64,000 bases of DNA, taken from Tenebrio molitor (lineage: Eukaryota > Arthropoda > Insecta > Coleoptera > Tenebrionidae). The stretch lies in contig NC_091049.1 in NCBI RefSeq assembly GCF_963966145.1, forward strand, positions 26,784,001 through 26,848,000, in the 5' to 3' direction. This document shows, in pieces, positions 40,943 to 51,955 of this stretch. The notes beneath the pieces are model-generated. The model ran no database searches, had not been told where the DNA came from, and saw nothing but the letters and a program-made list of their open reading frames with translations. Both the position numbers and the translations under genes were made by a program. Within the stretch, counting starts at the first letter, position 1. Each line of letters begins with the position of its first letter.

Positions 40943-42437
40943 GATGACTCAAGTAACTTCTTTGAACGGTTAGTTTTTTGAAGTAACTGATTTATTCATC
41001 AGAGATTACCAATTTTCAGAGTCCGACGATCCTTTTGATGTGTTGAGAAAAGTATTCATAGACTTTGGCTACCACCAGTTTACAAAGATTTTAAACGTTT
41101 GTTTGAGCTTGGCTAGTTGCTGTATAGTGTTGCTTTGTTTCCATTATTTAATAGAGAATTTCAACAAAGATTTGGTTATAAGATATTCACCAGCATTTAT
41201 CATTTTCATCTGCGTAAGTAAAAACATGAAAACATTTCTCGGTTTGTACAATTGCAACTACAGATAATGATAACGATGTTTATCTCCATAGTTCTCGAAA
41301 AAAGGACTCATTATTTAGTCAGCGAACGGAAATGTCTGTTTTGGTCCATCGACAGCGCCGGCCCTCAAGCACGTCTTTTGATTTTGAAGAATGCTTCACA
41401 AATTAATTGCTTCATCTATCTTATTTACGGAATTTCAGCCGCTTGCAGCATTGTGATGTTACCAGTTTTTGGCAGTCACAGAGAATGGATGCTCGCTGAA
41501 TACGTTTTTGACCGATATTTCGGATCAAGTTCGAATATTTTATACAATATTACATTTTCTTTTGCACCTTTCTTTATTTACACATCAATTCGTCAGTGTG
41601 GCAGCTTGTTGTACATCATATTGGAGTTGTACTTGCAAATGTTTTTGATCAACCAACACATTTTGCAAATTTGCGATGACAAGACTGTTCTTGAGAAGTT
41701 GACGTGTGAACAACGTGTCCGACACGAGAACGAAACATTCAAAAAGTTGTGTTTTTGTATCGATCATCATGTTGTAATAACAAGGTAGAGTGACAACACA
41801 AATTATAGATATGTCTTTGCCAGAATTATATTTGTAGGTTAACAAAGGAACTAGTCGAAATGGTGAGATCTGTGATGGCAATTTTTTTGCTTCTAGGTGT
41901 CCTAAGTTGCATCTCTGCGTTGTACTTCGTATCTTACTTTGTGCATTTCGTTTAGTTAGTGAATTAGCAACAGTTCAGGATAATTTTTAATGTTTCAGAT
42001 TTATGCGGACACCAGCAACATTTTGAAGATTCGGTTATGTTTCCCGTTTATCTTTAACGTTGTTATTGTTGCCACTTTTTCTCACGCTGGTCAGATCCTA
42101 ATCAATGAAGTATCTAGAAAATAGAACTTTTCTTTATCAACATTAATTGAAATATTTTCAGAGTAGATGCAATTTTGACACTTTGATGAAATGTTCCTGG
42201 TACAAATGGAATAAAAGAAACAAAACCGTTTTACACATTTTCATGACGAATTGCTTAAAACCATTTGCGATCACTTTTGCTGGAATAGTTTTAGACTACA
42301 AAATGGCAATTACTGTAAGAAAATATTTACAAGCAAAAATGCGATAATTTGTATAATTTATGTTTTTACAGGTGTATCGTACAGCTTGTACTTACGCTCT
42401 GGTTTTCTACAACTTACAAAAAGCCGTTTTATCTTGA
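40943..42437 (+). CDS. OR-6: odorant receptor (7tm_6), intact, 7 exons
   Basis: Exons: 40943-40967, 41020-41213, 41264-41784, 41838-41940, 41999-42109, 42162-42314, 42372-42437; 390 residues. Starts MTQVTSLNESDDPFDVLRK, the second 5'-end class. The exon 1 donor is GTTAGT. Exon 4 is three nucleotides longer than in its sisters: TCTTAC-TTT precedes the donor GTGCAT, which adds Phe after SY without shifting phase. Exons 3-7 remain very close to the MNRV-class genes (SYALVFYNLQKA-like ending TYALVFYNLQKAVLS). Hydrophobic segment pattern as in OR-2. No lesions seen. Ligand unknown. Confidence 0.87.
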
Positions 42438-43167
42438 AGGTGGTGTGTGTGTATGTAAAAACTCTCTGAATAGTTTTATAATACTTTCATATCAAAGCAC
42501 TTAAGCAAGATTATAACATGTCTTTTCACCATTTTCTCTAGGCATACATTCACTGCCAAGGCGATGAATTTTAAAGTGGCACAAAGGGCACAATGGGCAC
42601 AACGCATTACGAACGAGCGACTCGTCTAATTGATTGCGAAACAGAGATTGTTTTATTTAATTTTAAGAGTAGAAATTACAACAATTAAAAACCAATGATT
42701 TAAGTAGACATAAGACAAAAATGAATGAAAACACTAATATTTGTATTAATGAAATTTGTTAAAACCTTCCAAGTCCTAGTACCTTGGTTGCCCAGGACAC
42801 TCAATACAATATGTTGTTTTCTTCTTTCTTTGTTATCCTCATTATAACTTTCCTTTTGTTGAAGAAATACCGTGAGATCATTTAAATTTATGATTAAAGT
42901 AGGCTATAAAGTAGGCGCAAGAACATTTACATGTGAAAAAATTCCAAAGCTAATTCGATGACAATCATTTTGTTCCACACTGTATTAGGTATACAGTCGG
43001 CTTTTGAGTCATTTTTACATAATTACCAACACGTCAATTTCCTTTGAAGGTTGTTGCTTTCATCGGCAAAGAAACATTGAAGTGATATTAAAACAAGCAC
43101 AGAACACATTTTGAAAAAATCTTCTTTCAACTAACATAGTTTTTCGAACGGGTTTTAAAAAAATATA
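42438..43167. other. OR-6 downstream region, no gene seen
   Basis: AT-rich. CATTTTGTTCCACACTGTAT (about 42968) also occurs near 61530; a segment at 42860-42905 (GTGAGATCATTTAAATTTAT) recurs near 61775-61805. No coding support. Confidence 0.45.
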
Positions 43168-43614
43168 CAGGTTGTAACAAAAAAAAGTGCATTTATTTTA
43201 ACTGGTAATAGTACTCATCAATTACAACAACTTTTTTAAATAAAGTTTTTTGGAATTTACAAAACTGAATTGCCATTTGTCCTCCTTTTATTTTGACGTG
43301 CCGTTCACATTGAAGGCAATTTTATAAGTCTAAAAACTTTTTTAAGCAGGAATCGTATAACCTGCATTTGATGAATGAAATGGTTTCATTTTTGTTTGTT
43401 TTTTTTTTTATTACTGCTGTTTGTTTTCCTTCTTTATTAAATGTAGTTAGATTAAAATCGTTCCATAGGTGGGTAAGCAAGACTTTAGTAAATTTAAATT
43501 AATTTTTAAAACCCTTCAGAATTTATTTTCGAAAAAAAAAATTATTTAGAAAAGTTGTAGTAGATGAGTTCTACTACCAGTTAAAATAAATGCACTTTTT
43601 TCTGTTACACCCTG
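43168..43614. mobile_element. MITE (CAGG-TGTAACA family)
   Basis: 447 bp flanked by TA; inverted termini of about 60 bp: CAGGTTGTAACAAAAAAAAG (left), CAGGGTGTAACAGAAAAAAG (right), then TGCATTTATTTTAACTGGTA on both. Confidence 0.92.
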
Positions 43615-44059
43615 TATACAATGTGGTGATAAAGTAAGGAACAAAATTTATAATTGCGTTATTTAATATTTTCAAGCAAAACGCTCAGACAGGTCAATTT
43701 TATTTTTTAATTAGCCACCTTATGAGATAAAAATTTTACTTATGACACAATAACATCATCATTGTTTTTTTTTTTTCAAAAACAACCCCAATTTTTTGCT
43801 GCTTTTTATAGATGGCCCAACTACTTAAATGATGGTGAAAAAAAATTGGTACCTTTGATAGCTTTTTTGAGAAAATAACATACTTCAAAATTTAAACTTG
43901 TTTTTGCAAATTATCGTTATCATGTTTGTTTCACTTTTGACGGATAAAACAAAAACTAATAAATCTTTTATAAAACAGCACTTGAGTATTTTATTGAGAG
44001 TGTGAAAGAGCCATTTAGCAAGTTTTTTAAAAGCGAATTCTCTTTGCCTTTAACAAAAA
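43615..44059. other. Left flank of DD41D mariner, no gene seen
   Basis: AT-rich; probably contains the left end of the mariner element at 44060, but no terminal repeat pair was found. Confidence 0.4.
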
Positions 44060-45414
44060 ATGGCACGTTTAATTGAAGGGGAAAGAATAGAAATTTTAAT
44101 AATGGTTGGATATGGTGATAAGCTAAGAACACATGAGGAAACATGTGAATTATTCAACCAAGAACATCCTATTGCAAGATCCACAGTAAGTAAATTGGTT
44201 GCCCTCGAGTAAACGAAGAAACCAGATTAGATGTGTTAGTTGCAGCTGAAGAAAATCCTCTCCATTCTCTATAAGTCAGCTAGCCCTAAATAACAACGTG
44301 GAACATTCTTTTGTCGTGAAGTTGTTGAAGAAAGAGAAATATCATTCTTACAAAATTCAATTGATTCACGAATTAAACGAGGATGATCCAGACCGCCGCA
44401 TGCAGTTTTGCGAAGAACTAATGTTACGCTGCGATGAAGACCCCAATTTTTTAAATAATATCCTATTTTCTGACGAAACCACTTTTTGCCAGAATGGGAC
44501 AGTACATCGTTACAGTTGGAGATGTTGGTCAAGACAAAATCCTCAATGGACTCAAGACTCTCACAGTCAACGCCAATGAAATTACTGAGCATCGCGGCCA
44601 AGCGCCTAGCGCGCCACTTTGCACTCGGGAGGTCCCTGGTTCTAATCCCGCCGCCTGACCTGGGTGGGTTTTTTCGCGGAACTTTTCCCCACACCATCAC
44701 ATCGTGGTATGAGCACAGGTCTCACATCACAAATAAGGTGATGCTGGGTCAGATTAACCCCTCAGTACTTCCTTCCACACCAATCCGGATCTTCCCGTCA
44801 GTGTGGCTGAAAAGGCTCTGGAAAGTCTCAGCAGCCCGCCCTCTCTCAGGGGGAAATCAAAGATGTATCCTTTCCTTTTTCCAAGGGAAATTAAATATTT
44901 AGATTGAAATAATCGGACGGCTTTTATAGGGCCTTACTTTTTTGAAGAAAACCTTACAGCACCAAGTTATTAGGACTTTTTGCGGTTTGATTTAGTGCCA
45001 GCTCTGACAGCAATGTTTCCAAATGATCACGAAGCAGATGTAGCCCATCAGGATATTTGGTTTCAACAAGATGGGGCGCCTTCTCACTTTGGAATCAACG
45101 TTCGTCAATATCTTGACGCCACATTTCTTGCAAGGTGGATAGGACGTCGAGGAGCAATTGAGTGGCCACCGGGTTCCCCAGACTTGACTCCCTTAGATTT
45201 TTTTCTGTGGGGTTATTTAAAATCAAGGGTTTATTTTAATAGGCCAAATAATTTAGACGAGTTACGGCAAAGAATTCGCGCTGAAGTAGAGCACATTACT
45301 CCTGAAGTCCTTGAGCGAAGTGTACAAAGTATTTACACTCGTATCGATCAGTGCCAAATGGTTGACGGAGAGCAATTTGAACACTTGCGCTATTGTTTGT
45401 TTTTGGGTATTTAA
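44060..45414 (+). pseudogene. Mariner-like transposase (DD41D spacing), SINE-interrupted
   Basis: N-terminus MARLIEGERIEILIMVGYGD (44060) with a frameshift and gap to about 44220, then NNNVEHSFVVKLLKKEKYHS, first catalytic block ILFSDETTFCQNG (about 44460). A tRNA-SINE interrupts at about 44585-44900. The C-terminal frame (44980-45414) has IWFQQDGAPSHFG and WPPGSPDLTPLDFFLWGYLK. Between the second and third Asp lie 41 residues, the DD41D spacing described for rosa-type mariners. All three Asp survive, but frameshifts and the SINE make it non-functional. Confidence 0.85.
44585..44900 (+). mobile_element. tRNA-derived SINE in transposase
   Basis: Begins with a tRNA-like head (CGCGGCCAAGCGCCTAGCGC as A-box region, then GGTTCTAATCC as B box about 55 nt later, about 44636-44650) followed by a GC-rich body and an AT-rich 3' end (GGGAAATTAAATATTT). 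GC content contrasts with the host. The target duplication is imperfect or short (AATGAAATTA versus GATTGAAATAA), so the ends are approximate. Confidence 0.75.
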
Positions 45415-45498
45415 TTAAGAGTTTCTTCTATTAAAGCTACATTTTTATTTTTGTTGTTCTTTTTCAGAATTATAATAATTGTTGCTAGTAAAATAATA

Positions 45499-45690
45499 GT
45501 AAACTAAACTCAAGTTGCAAAGAACCACTTTTATGGCATTAGTCATTTGAAGTTACTTCAAAACTGTACTTATATGAAAAATATTCAATCTCAACTATCC
45601 CGTTGTGCCTTTATTTGGTTCAAAAATATTTAAAAAATGCTGCTGCAAATGACAAGTGGTTCTTTGCAATATGAGTCAACTATAGTTTAT
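45499..45690. repeat. Short inverted-repeat element
   Basis: TTGCAAAGAACCACTT (about 45515-45530) is repeated in inverse at about 45654-45669, with weaker outward similarity (AAACTAAACTC versus AAACTATAGTTGACTC). Probably a MITE; ends uncertain. Confidence 0.55.
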
Positions 45691-45900
45691 TTAACGAGGT
45701 TGTGTGTAAAAAAGGCCCAATTTACACACGAACGAGTTGAATACAACGTTTTTTTGCTCGACGAGCTCCTTAAAGGCTCCAAATCGCTTAAAATCTTTTA
45801 AATTAGCTTGACGTTTCGTTTTGACAAGTTGTGACATTTATCAAAATCCGTTCACATGGGAGAAAATTCTCAAATGCTGACAGTGTCGAACAAAAAAGTT
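45691..45900. repeat. Dispersed repeat shared with 26085-26640
   Basis: Carries the empty site for the MITE at 26209-26465 and continues through GACAGTGTCGAACAAAAAA. Non-coding. Confidence 0.75.
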
Positions 45901-46039
45901 TAAAAGACACAAATCTGCTACTTATTCACGCAAAATAAAAATCTATCGCTTTTAGCAATTAGTTCATATAAATGGTGTTTTTTTTTAATTTCGCGTTGAA
46001 GTAGACGTTGAATTGTCGATTGTGAACGCACTATACAGG

Positions 46040-46282
46040 TTACGGATCACGGATCAGCTGTTTAAATCTTACGCTTTTACACGAGTGGTGCGATCTCAAT
46101 CGACTCTCCAACGCCTGCTTCGACGCCAAATTTAAAAAAACACCTTTAGGTATAAAATAGACAAAAGCTTCTTTATGTTTTTCTCTCCAATCGAAGTACC
46201 TGGATGACCCATATTGGTCACTAAATACTTCAAAAGGAATATTTACAGTGTTCGATTCAGTTTTCGTCGTTAAGAAAATCAC
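46040..46282 (-). pseudogene. Possible protein fragment of unknown origin
   Basis: An 80-codon open frame beginning MIFLTTKTESNTVNIPFEVF and containing YFDWREKHKEAFVYF. The paralogous flank at 9839-10020 keeps IFLTTKTESNTVNIPF and KAFVYFI with frame damage between. It lies about 500 bp upstream of OR-7 on the opposite strand. Possibly a gene fragment captured in the duplication unit; not recognised. Confidence 0.3.
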
Positions 46283-46801
46283 TAAATAATTTTGTTTCCG
46301 TGGGGTCAGTTCGCTGGTTCGTTTTATATCAATAGTAGCATTTCTTTATTTGGTTGGAAAGTTAAACTTACCATTGTCATTCTGGATTAACAGCATCACA
46401 ATCTTCTAAATTGTTTTAATTAGTAATGACACTAATGAAGAATCAAAGAGTTACCTTGAGAATTATGAAGTAAATCACCCCAATCAATTATTGGTAACTA
46501 TTTCGTAAAAAAAGTAACATCAGCATTGTAGTTGTACATAGATCAAAAACGGCCGTTTCGAGACAATAGAAAAGGAAAACGCTGGAAAGAAGTTCGCATT
46601 TATGCAGTAGGTAAGCAGTTTCTTTGTTAAAAATTGTGTAGTTATTTTTATGAAAATTTTATGAAAATTAATTGTTCTTGTAAGTCTGAAATATCAGAAT
46701 CTGACGTTCTTTTCGCTACCTGGGAAAAATATTTATTAAATTTGCAATTTTTCAGACCAGGTAGAAATCGTTTATGTTGATACGGTTGTATTTTGCTGAC
46801 G

Positions 46802-48305
46802 ATGACTCAAGTGACTTCTTTTAACAGTTAGTTAGTTTTTTGAAGTAACAGATTTATTCATCAGAGATTACTAATTTTCAGAGTCCCACGATCCTTCTGG
46901 GGTGTTGAAAAAAGTATTCATCGACTTTGGCTACCACAAAATTACAAAATTGTTCAATACTAGTTTGGCTTTAACCAGTTGTGTTGGTCTGTCGCTAGTT
47001 GTTCACTTTACGATAAAGAACTTCAGCAAAGATTTGGTCATGAGATATGCACCATCATTTAGCGTTATGGTCTATGTAAGTAAAAGATTAAATTTGATTC
47101 ACTTCTTTCTTGCATTTTTACGACTGCGCCCGCAGATGATAACGTCGATGATTATTTCCATGCTCCTCGAAAATAAGGTTTTTTATTTTCTCGGCGAACA
47201 GAAACGTCTCTTTTGGTCCATCAACAGCGCTGGTTTTCAAGTTCGACTCATCATTTTGAAGAAAGCTTCAAGAATCAACTGTTACACTTATATTATTTAC
47301 ACAGTTTTAGCCATTTGGAGCATTGCTATGTTACCAGTTTTTGGTAACCACAGAGAATGGTTAATGATTGAAGACGTTTCTGATCAATATTTAGCATCAA
47401 GTTCAAAAATTATTTCTCAAATGTTTTTTTATTGTGCACCTTTTGCTATTTATTCATCATTTCGTCACTGTGGTACCTTGTTGTATAACATATTACAGTT
47501 AAGCTTGCAATTTCTTTTGATCAATGAACATATTTTACAAATGTCTGATGACAAGACTATTCCGGAGAAATTATCATTTGAAAAACGTCTCCACCATCAA
47601 AACCAAACATTCAAGAAGTTATGTTTTTGCATCCAACATCATGTTGTAATAACAAGGTAGAGTGATAACACAAATTCTAGATAGTTATGTTTTTGCAAGG
47701 ATTATGTTTGTAGGTTAACAAAGGAACTAGTGGAAACGGTTAGATCTGTGATGGCATTGTTTTTGCTTCTAGGTGTTCTAATTTGTATTTCTGCATTATA
47801 CTTCGTATCTTATGTGCGTTTCATTTAATAACAGAAGTAGACAACACATCAGAATGATTACTAATGCTTCAGATTCTTGCGGACGCGAGCAACATTTTGA
47901 AGCTTCGCTTATGTTTCGGGATTATGTTTAACGTTCTTATTGTTGCCACTTTCTGTCAGGCTGGTCAGATGCTAATCGATGAGGTGGCTAGAATATCGAG
48001 ATTCTCTTCGACAACTTTAATTAAATTATTTTCAGAGTAGTTGCAATTTTGACACTTTAACGAAGTGTGCCTGGTACAACTGGAATAAGAGGAACAAGAT
48101 GGTTTTACACATTTTCTTGACGAATTGCTTAAAACCATTTGCGATCACTTTTGCTGGAATAGTTTTAGACTGCAAATTGGCAATTACTGTAAGAAACGAT
48201 TTACAAGCAAATCAGCGATAATATGTGCAATTTATGTTTTTGCAGATGTTTCGTACAGCTTGTAGTTACGCTCTGGTTTTTTACAACTTACAAAAAAACG
48301 CATGA
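46802..48305 (+). CDS. OR-7: odorant receptor (7tm_6), intact, 7 exons
   Basis: Exons: 46802-46826, 46882-47075, 47136-47656, 47714-47813, 47873-47983, 48036-48188, 48246-48305; 387 residues. Starts MTQVTSFNKSHDPSGVLKK; the junction codon is AAG rather than GAG because exon 1 ends in A. It is the most diverged intact copy in the first three exons (LTSCVGLSLVVHFTIKNFSK; YIIYTVLAIWSIAMLPVFG), yet exon 6 (VLHIFLTNCLKPFAITFAG) is almost identical to the others. The protein ends LQKNA. The 5' leader carries a TTTTTCAG acceptor before the ATG (about 46755), suggesting an upstream non-coding exon. Probably a functional receptor with a different ligand range (inference). Confidence 0.87.
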
Positions 48306-48674
48306 TCTGGGAAGATCGAGTTATTAATTAAAAATTAAGTGTTCAGTTTCTAGGTTAATCATTCTTACAATTTATTACATAATTTTTTTTAAATAAAATG
48401 TATTCTCACTATAGCATCATAAATGAAGGTTAACACACTTTGTTTATTACAACAAATGTTTTATTTTGGAAAGAAGTTCGCATTTATACAGTAGGTAGGC
48501 AGTTCCTTTGTTAAAAATTGTGTAGTTGTTTTTATGGAAATTAATTGTCCTTGTAAATCTGAAATATCAGAATCTGACACTCTTTTCGCTACCTGGGAAA
48601 AATATTTATTAAATTTGCAATTTTTCAGACCACGTAGAAATCGTTTATCTTGATACGGTTGTATTTTGCTGACG
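48306..48674. other. OR-7/OR-8psi spacer
   Basis: 48475-48660 repeats the MTQVTS-class leader (AGAATCTGACACTCTTTTCG, AATTTGCAATTTTTCAGACC). No coding region. Confidence 0.55.
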
Positions 48675-49236
48675 ATGACTCAAGTAACTTCTTTTAACGG
48701 TTAGTTTTTTGAAGTAACTGATTTACTTCATCAGAGATTACCAATTTTCAGAGTCCAACGATCCTTTTGATATGTTGAGAAAAGTATTCATAGACTTTGG
48801 CTACCACAAGTTTACAAAGATTGTTAACGCTACTTTGATCTTAGCTAGTTGCTATGGTATGCTGCTCTCTTTCCATTATTTTGTAGAGAATTTCAGCAAA
48901 GATTTGGTTATAAGATATTCACCGGCATTTATCGTTTCCACCTACGTAAGAAATATCTGCTTCATTGCATTTTTCGAGTACAATTCCAACTCCAGATGAT
49001 GACATCGATGTTTATCTCCATGGTTCTCGAAAAAAGGGCTCATTATTTGGTCAGCGAACAGAAACGTCAATTTTGGTCAATTGACAGCGCCGGCCCTCAA
49101 GCACGTCTTTTGATTTTGAAGAATGCTTCACAAATTAATCGCTTCACCTATCTTATTTACGCAATTTCAGCTGCTTGGGGCATTGTGATGTTACTAGTTT
49201 TTGGCAGTCACAGAGATGCTTGTTGAATACGATATT
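48675..49236 (+). pseudogene. OR-8psi: odorant receptor, truncated at a SINE
   Basis: Exon 1 48675-48699 (MTQVTSFN), exon 2 48752-48945 and exon 3 from 48996 are clean up to VFGSHR. There a 4-nt deletion (AGAGAATGGATGCTT became AGAGATGCTT) shifts the frame to a stop within three codons. A further 10-nt loss follows, and after ATATTT (49236) a SINE begins with its poly(A) in antisense. Exons 4-7 are absent beyond the SINE. The remaining coding part is as well preserved as in intact genes, so loss is recent. Confidence 0.9.
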
Positions 49237-49681
49237 TTTTTTTTTTTTAAATTGCCATTCCCGTTTTTTGCCATACGGCTTTTACGGTACCTTTCGGTCG
49301 GCCGTTTTTTCAATTCATTTTCCTTGTTCCTTTGCCTATCCTTTCTTCAGGTGATGCGGAGGGGCTCCGGGGCACTTTCCCCGGCCACCCACACCCATTC
49401 CACCTCACATTCACAGACATACACAACAACATTTATACACCCATGGGCGCCCTTCCCGACGGGACTCGAACCCGTGCTGACCTCGCGGTGGTGGCCGAAA
49501 GAGTGTTGATTCTTCCTTCCACCACCCTACCGTCAGCCCCGAGGAGACATACACACACATCCATGGCCCGGCGGAGGTTTCTTCCTTTGAAAAATTCCTC
49601 CCCCTTCGGTGGGATTCGAACCCACTAGCATCGGGACCGCGACCTCGGAGTACTTTCTCCGACAGCCATGCGGCCACCGAT
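49237..49681 (-). mobile_element. tRNA-derived SINE with two B boxes
   Basis: Minus strand: head GGTGGCCGCATGGCTGTCGG (A-box-like, about 49678) and a perfect B box GGTTCGAATCC (about 49612-49622), then a second tRNA-like unit ending in another perfect B box GGTTCGAGTCC (about 49464-49474), closed by a poly(A) tail (plus-strand T run 49237-49250). Two tRNA-like domains suggest a dimeric SINE. GC-rich compared with OR sequence. The target duplication was not found because OR-8psi sequence does not resume. Confidence 0.78.
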
Positions 49682-50333
49682 AGAAACTTAAGAGAGTGTA
49701 TTAAAATGCATGTCTCACACAACTGTTGTCATAAAAAACAAGCTGTTCATGTTTCTTCTTAATTGTTTGCACCGAGCGCACCATTTTTGAAATTTGCAAT
49801 AGTAGATTACATCATTAAGAATAGAAGTGAGTTTTTTTTGTGCCAAGTCCAGAGATTGACCGAGACGAAGTCGAGGTCGGCAACTGGGCGGAGCGCAAAA
49901 AAACCTTTTGACAATGGCTTGTCATTTCTGTATTTGCTTCAAAAACTGTTTTCCTATTTAAAAAACTGATCATTTGTGTGATTTTTATTCAGCATTATAG
50001 TGAATAAATTGTTCCGAGAAAATGTTGTTTCATTTTTGCTACGAACAACCTATGTTAAAGGAATTGTCACAAATTAATTATAGATCATTTGATTGTCAGT
50101 TTTGTACAGGTAGATTAAAAGTAGTAATTTAAAGAAGAAAGAAAAATGAAAAGAAAATTCTCTGTTTATGAAAAATACTAATTCGTTTTTCCTAAACTAG
50201 AAATGTGAATCGAAAATTCGCTTTAGTAGTAAGCTGTTTATGACCAAACTCAAATGTCTCTTCGAAAATATTTGTGGAGTTTGGTATTTGACAAATTTCT
50301 TTGTGACTTGTGATAATTATGAATTCCAGAGTC
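49682..50333. other. Intergenic, leader of OR-9psi
   Basis: 49840-49900 has CCAAGTCCAGAGATTGACCG and GTCGAGGTCGGCAACTGGGC, a GC-richer patch of unknown origin. 50190-50330 resembles the MNRV-class 5' leader, but exon 1 with its ATG is missing. Confidence 0.45.
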
Positions 50334-50745
50334 TGATGATCCTTTCATCGGTTTGAAAAAAGTATTTATGAATTCGGCTATCACAAGTTTACGACATTTC
50401 TAAATGCTTGTTTGATCATATGTTATGGGTTCAGCCTGTTCCTCAGCGTTTACTTTATTATAAAGAATTTCAACAAAAACTTGACCCTAAGATATGCCCC
50501 CTCACCTGTTCTTACCGTCTACTTACGTAGAATTAAATAGATTTTTCACTTGCACTGTTGCGATTATTGGTTATATCGACGATGATTATCGCTGGTCTAC
50601 TCGAAAAGAACACTGCATTTAGTTAGCGAACAGAAACGTCTGTTTTGGCCCATCGACAGCGCTGGCCCTCAAGCACATCTTTTCATTATGAAAAATGCTT
50701 CACAAATTAATTGCTTCACATATCTCAATTACGGAATTCACAAAA
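50334..50745 (+). pseudogene. OR-9psi: odorant receptor fragment (exons 2-3)
   Basis: Acceptor TTCCAG then SDDPFIGLKKV; a 1-nt deletion (AAAGTATTTATG for AAAAGTATTTTATG) breaks exon 2, which otherwise continues FGYHKF-like to VYLRRIK. Exon 3 resumes without a proper acceptor (TTGGTTATATCG) and shows a stop (ACTGCATTTAGTTAGCG), then KRLFWPIDSAGPQAHLF to INCFTYLNYGI, where homology ends at 50745. More diverged than OR-3psi and OR-8psi, an older loss. Confidence 0.85.
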
Positions 50746-50955
50746 AATACTCTTTTCATAGATATTAAATTTAACCCCCTGTGCCATAAAAAAAATGAAT
50801 TTAGTCTTCGATTTGCAAAATAAATGATAAAAAAATCTCAGATGATAGAATTTAAACAGTTGTAACTTTGTGTCAAATTTCAACGAGCTCTGCTAAACCG
50901 TTCTGAAAATATTTAGCTGTTCACATACTTTTTAGCGACCCTGTATGTACTATTA

Positions 50956-51078
50956 CACAGGGTTATTATAAATGATTGTAGTCCAAGTAGGCAAAAATTG
51001 ACAGTTCACATGGAAGCTGCAAAAATTTCACAACATGGGCACGGCCTGCTTCGACTACAATCATTTATAATAATTCTG
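50956..51078. mobile_element. Very short MITE, 123 bp
   Basis: Flanked by TA; inverted termini of about 37 bp, CACAGGGTTATTATAAATGA (left) and CAGAATTATTATAAATGATT (right), leaving less than 60 bp between arms. Confidence 0.85.
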
Positions 51079-51099
51079 TACTTGTTTTTACAACTGTTT

Positions 51100-51478
51100 A
51101 AGTACTGTTCCAAAGATCCTTTTTCCGTGTTACTTTTTACGTCAAGTTTTTTCTTTCATTTGAAAATGACATAAAAAGTTTCTATCGTGAATCTTCACAA
51201 TGACAAACTTCTAAATTGAAAGAATCAAGATTTGATTTGACAAATTCTTACTAAAGCAAACGTTCACCTTTCTATGACACTCCTAGTGGCTCGTTCACTC
51301 TTGGAGGTGAATGAAACAATAATGTAATAAATAATGATTCAGAATTAAAATTAACTGTTGTCAAAAAACAATAAAATCTTCAACTCTAGTCGAAAAATGA
51401 ACCGTTGGAAAATGCTGATCCTTGAAAAACAACAATCGCTTGATATATTAAAAAAATTAATATTTTACTGTCTATCCC
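51100..51478 (+). other. Distal upstream flank of OR-10
   Basis: Aligns with 4970-5380 and 15950-16107. Non-coding part of the MNRV-class duplication unit. Confidence 0.6.
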
Positions 51479-51556
51479 CTGATTTGTCCCTTCTACACAC
51501 ATTAGTAAGACTATCAACTAGAATATTTAGTATTTTAGCCGATCGATTGGAATAAT
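51479..51556 (+). promoter_or_regulatory. OR-10 upstream conserved block
   Basis: Block with CCGATCGATTGG (one mismatch to the palindrome) at 51539-51550, 406 bp before the ATG, exactly as in OR-4. Downstream 51737-51850 holds the second conserved stretch with a donor-like GCTTCAGAG/GTAAGC (51797). Confidence 0.5.
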
Positions 51557-51955
51557 TAATTAATTTTATTATTATTTTAAGAAAGCGATGCATTCACCTA
51601 CTAGTATTTACTACTATCGGTGAAGATCATTATTATCATCATCATCATCATTATTATATTGCTATTGATACTTCGATATCAGTCAAAAGGAGTCATTTGA
51701 GATAAAGAGAATAAAATAAAAAAAATGCTTGTCGATGTACAATATTAATCAGTTCCTTCCTGAAGTAGAAAGGAGAATCAAAGACTCGCTTCAGAGGTAA
51801 GCTGTCCACGACGGTGCTTCAACGTTTCAAATTTCCTAATTAAACAATTATTTGGGTACTTGGAAAAAAAAATTTTTGAAATTGGAATTTTTGTGATAAC
51901 CATCCTAGCAAAATTATTTGTCCGAATGTTCGTTGTATTTTACTGAATCGGAAAA

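Noticed and set aside
49440..49625. tRNA genes on the minus strand
   Set aside because: B boxes are perfect but no cloverleaf with acceptor pairing and anticodon arm could be drawn; poly(A) tail and repeat context indicate a SINE.
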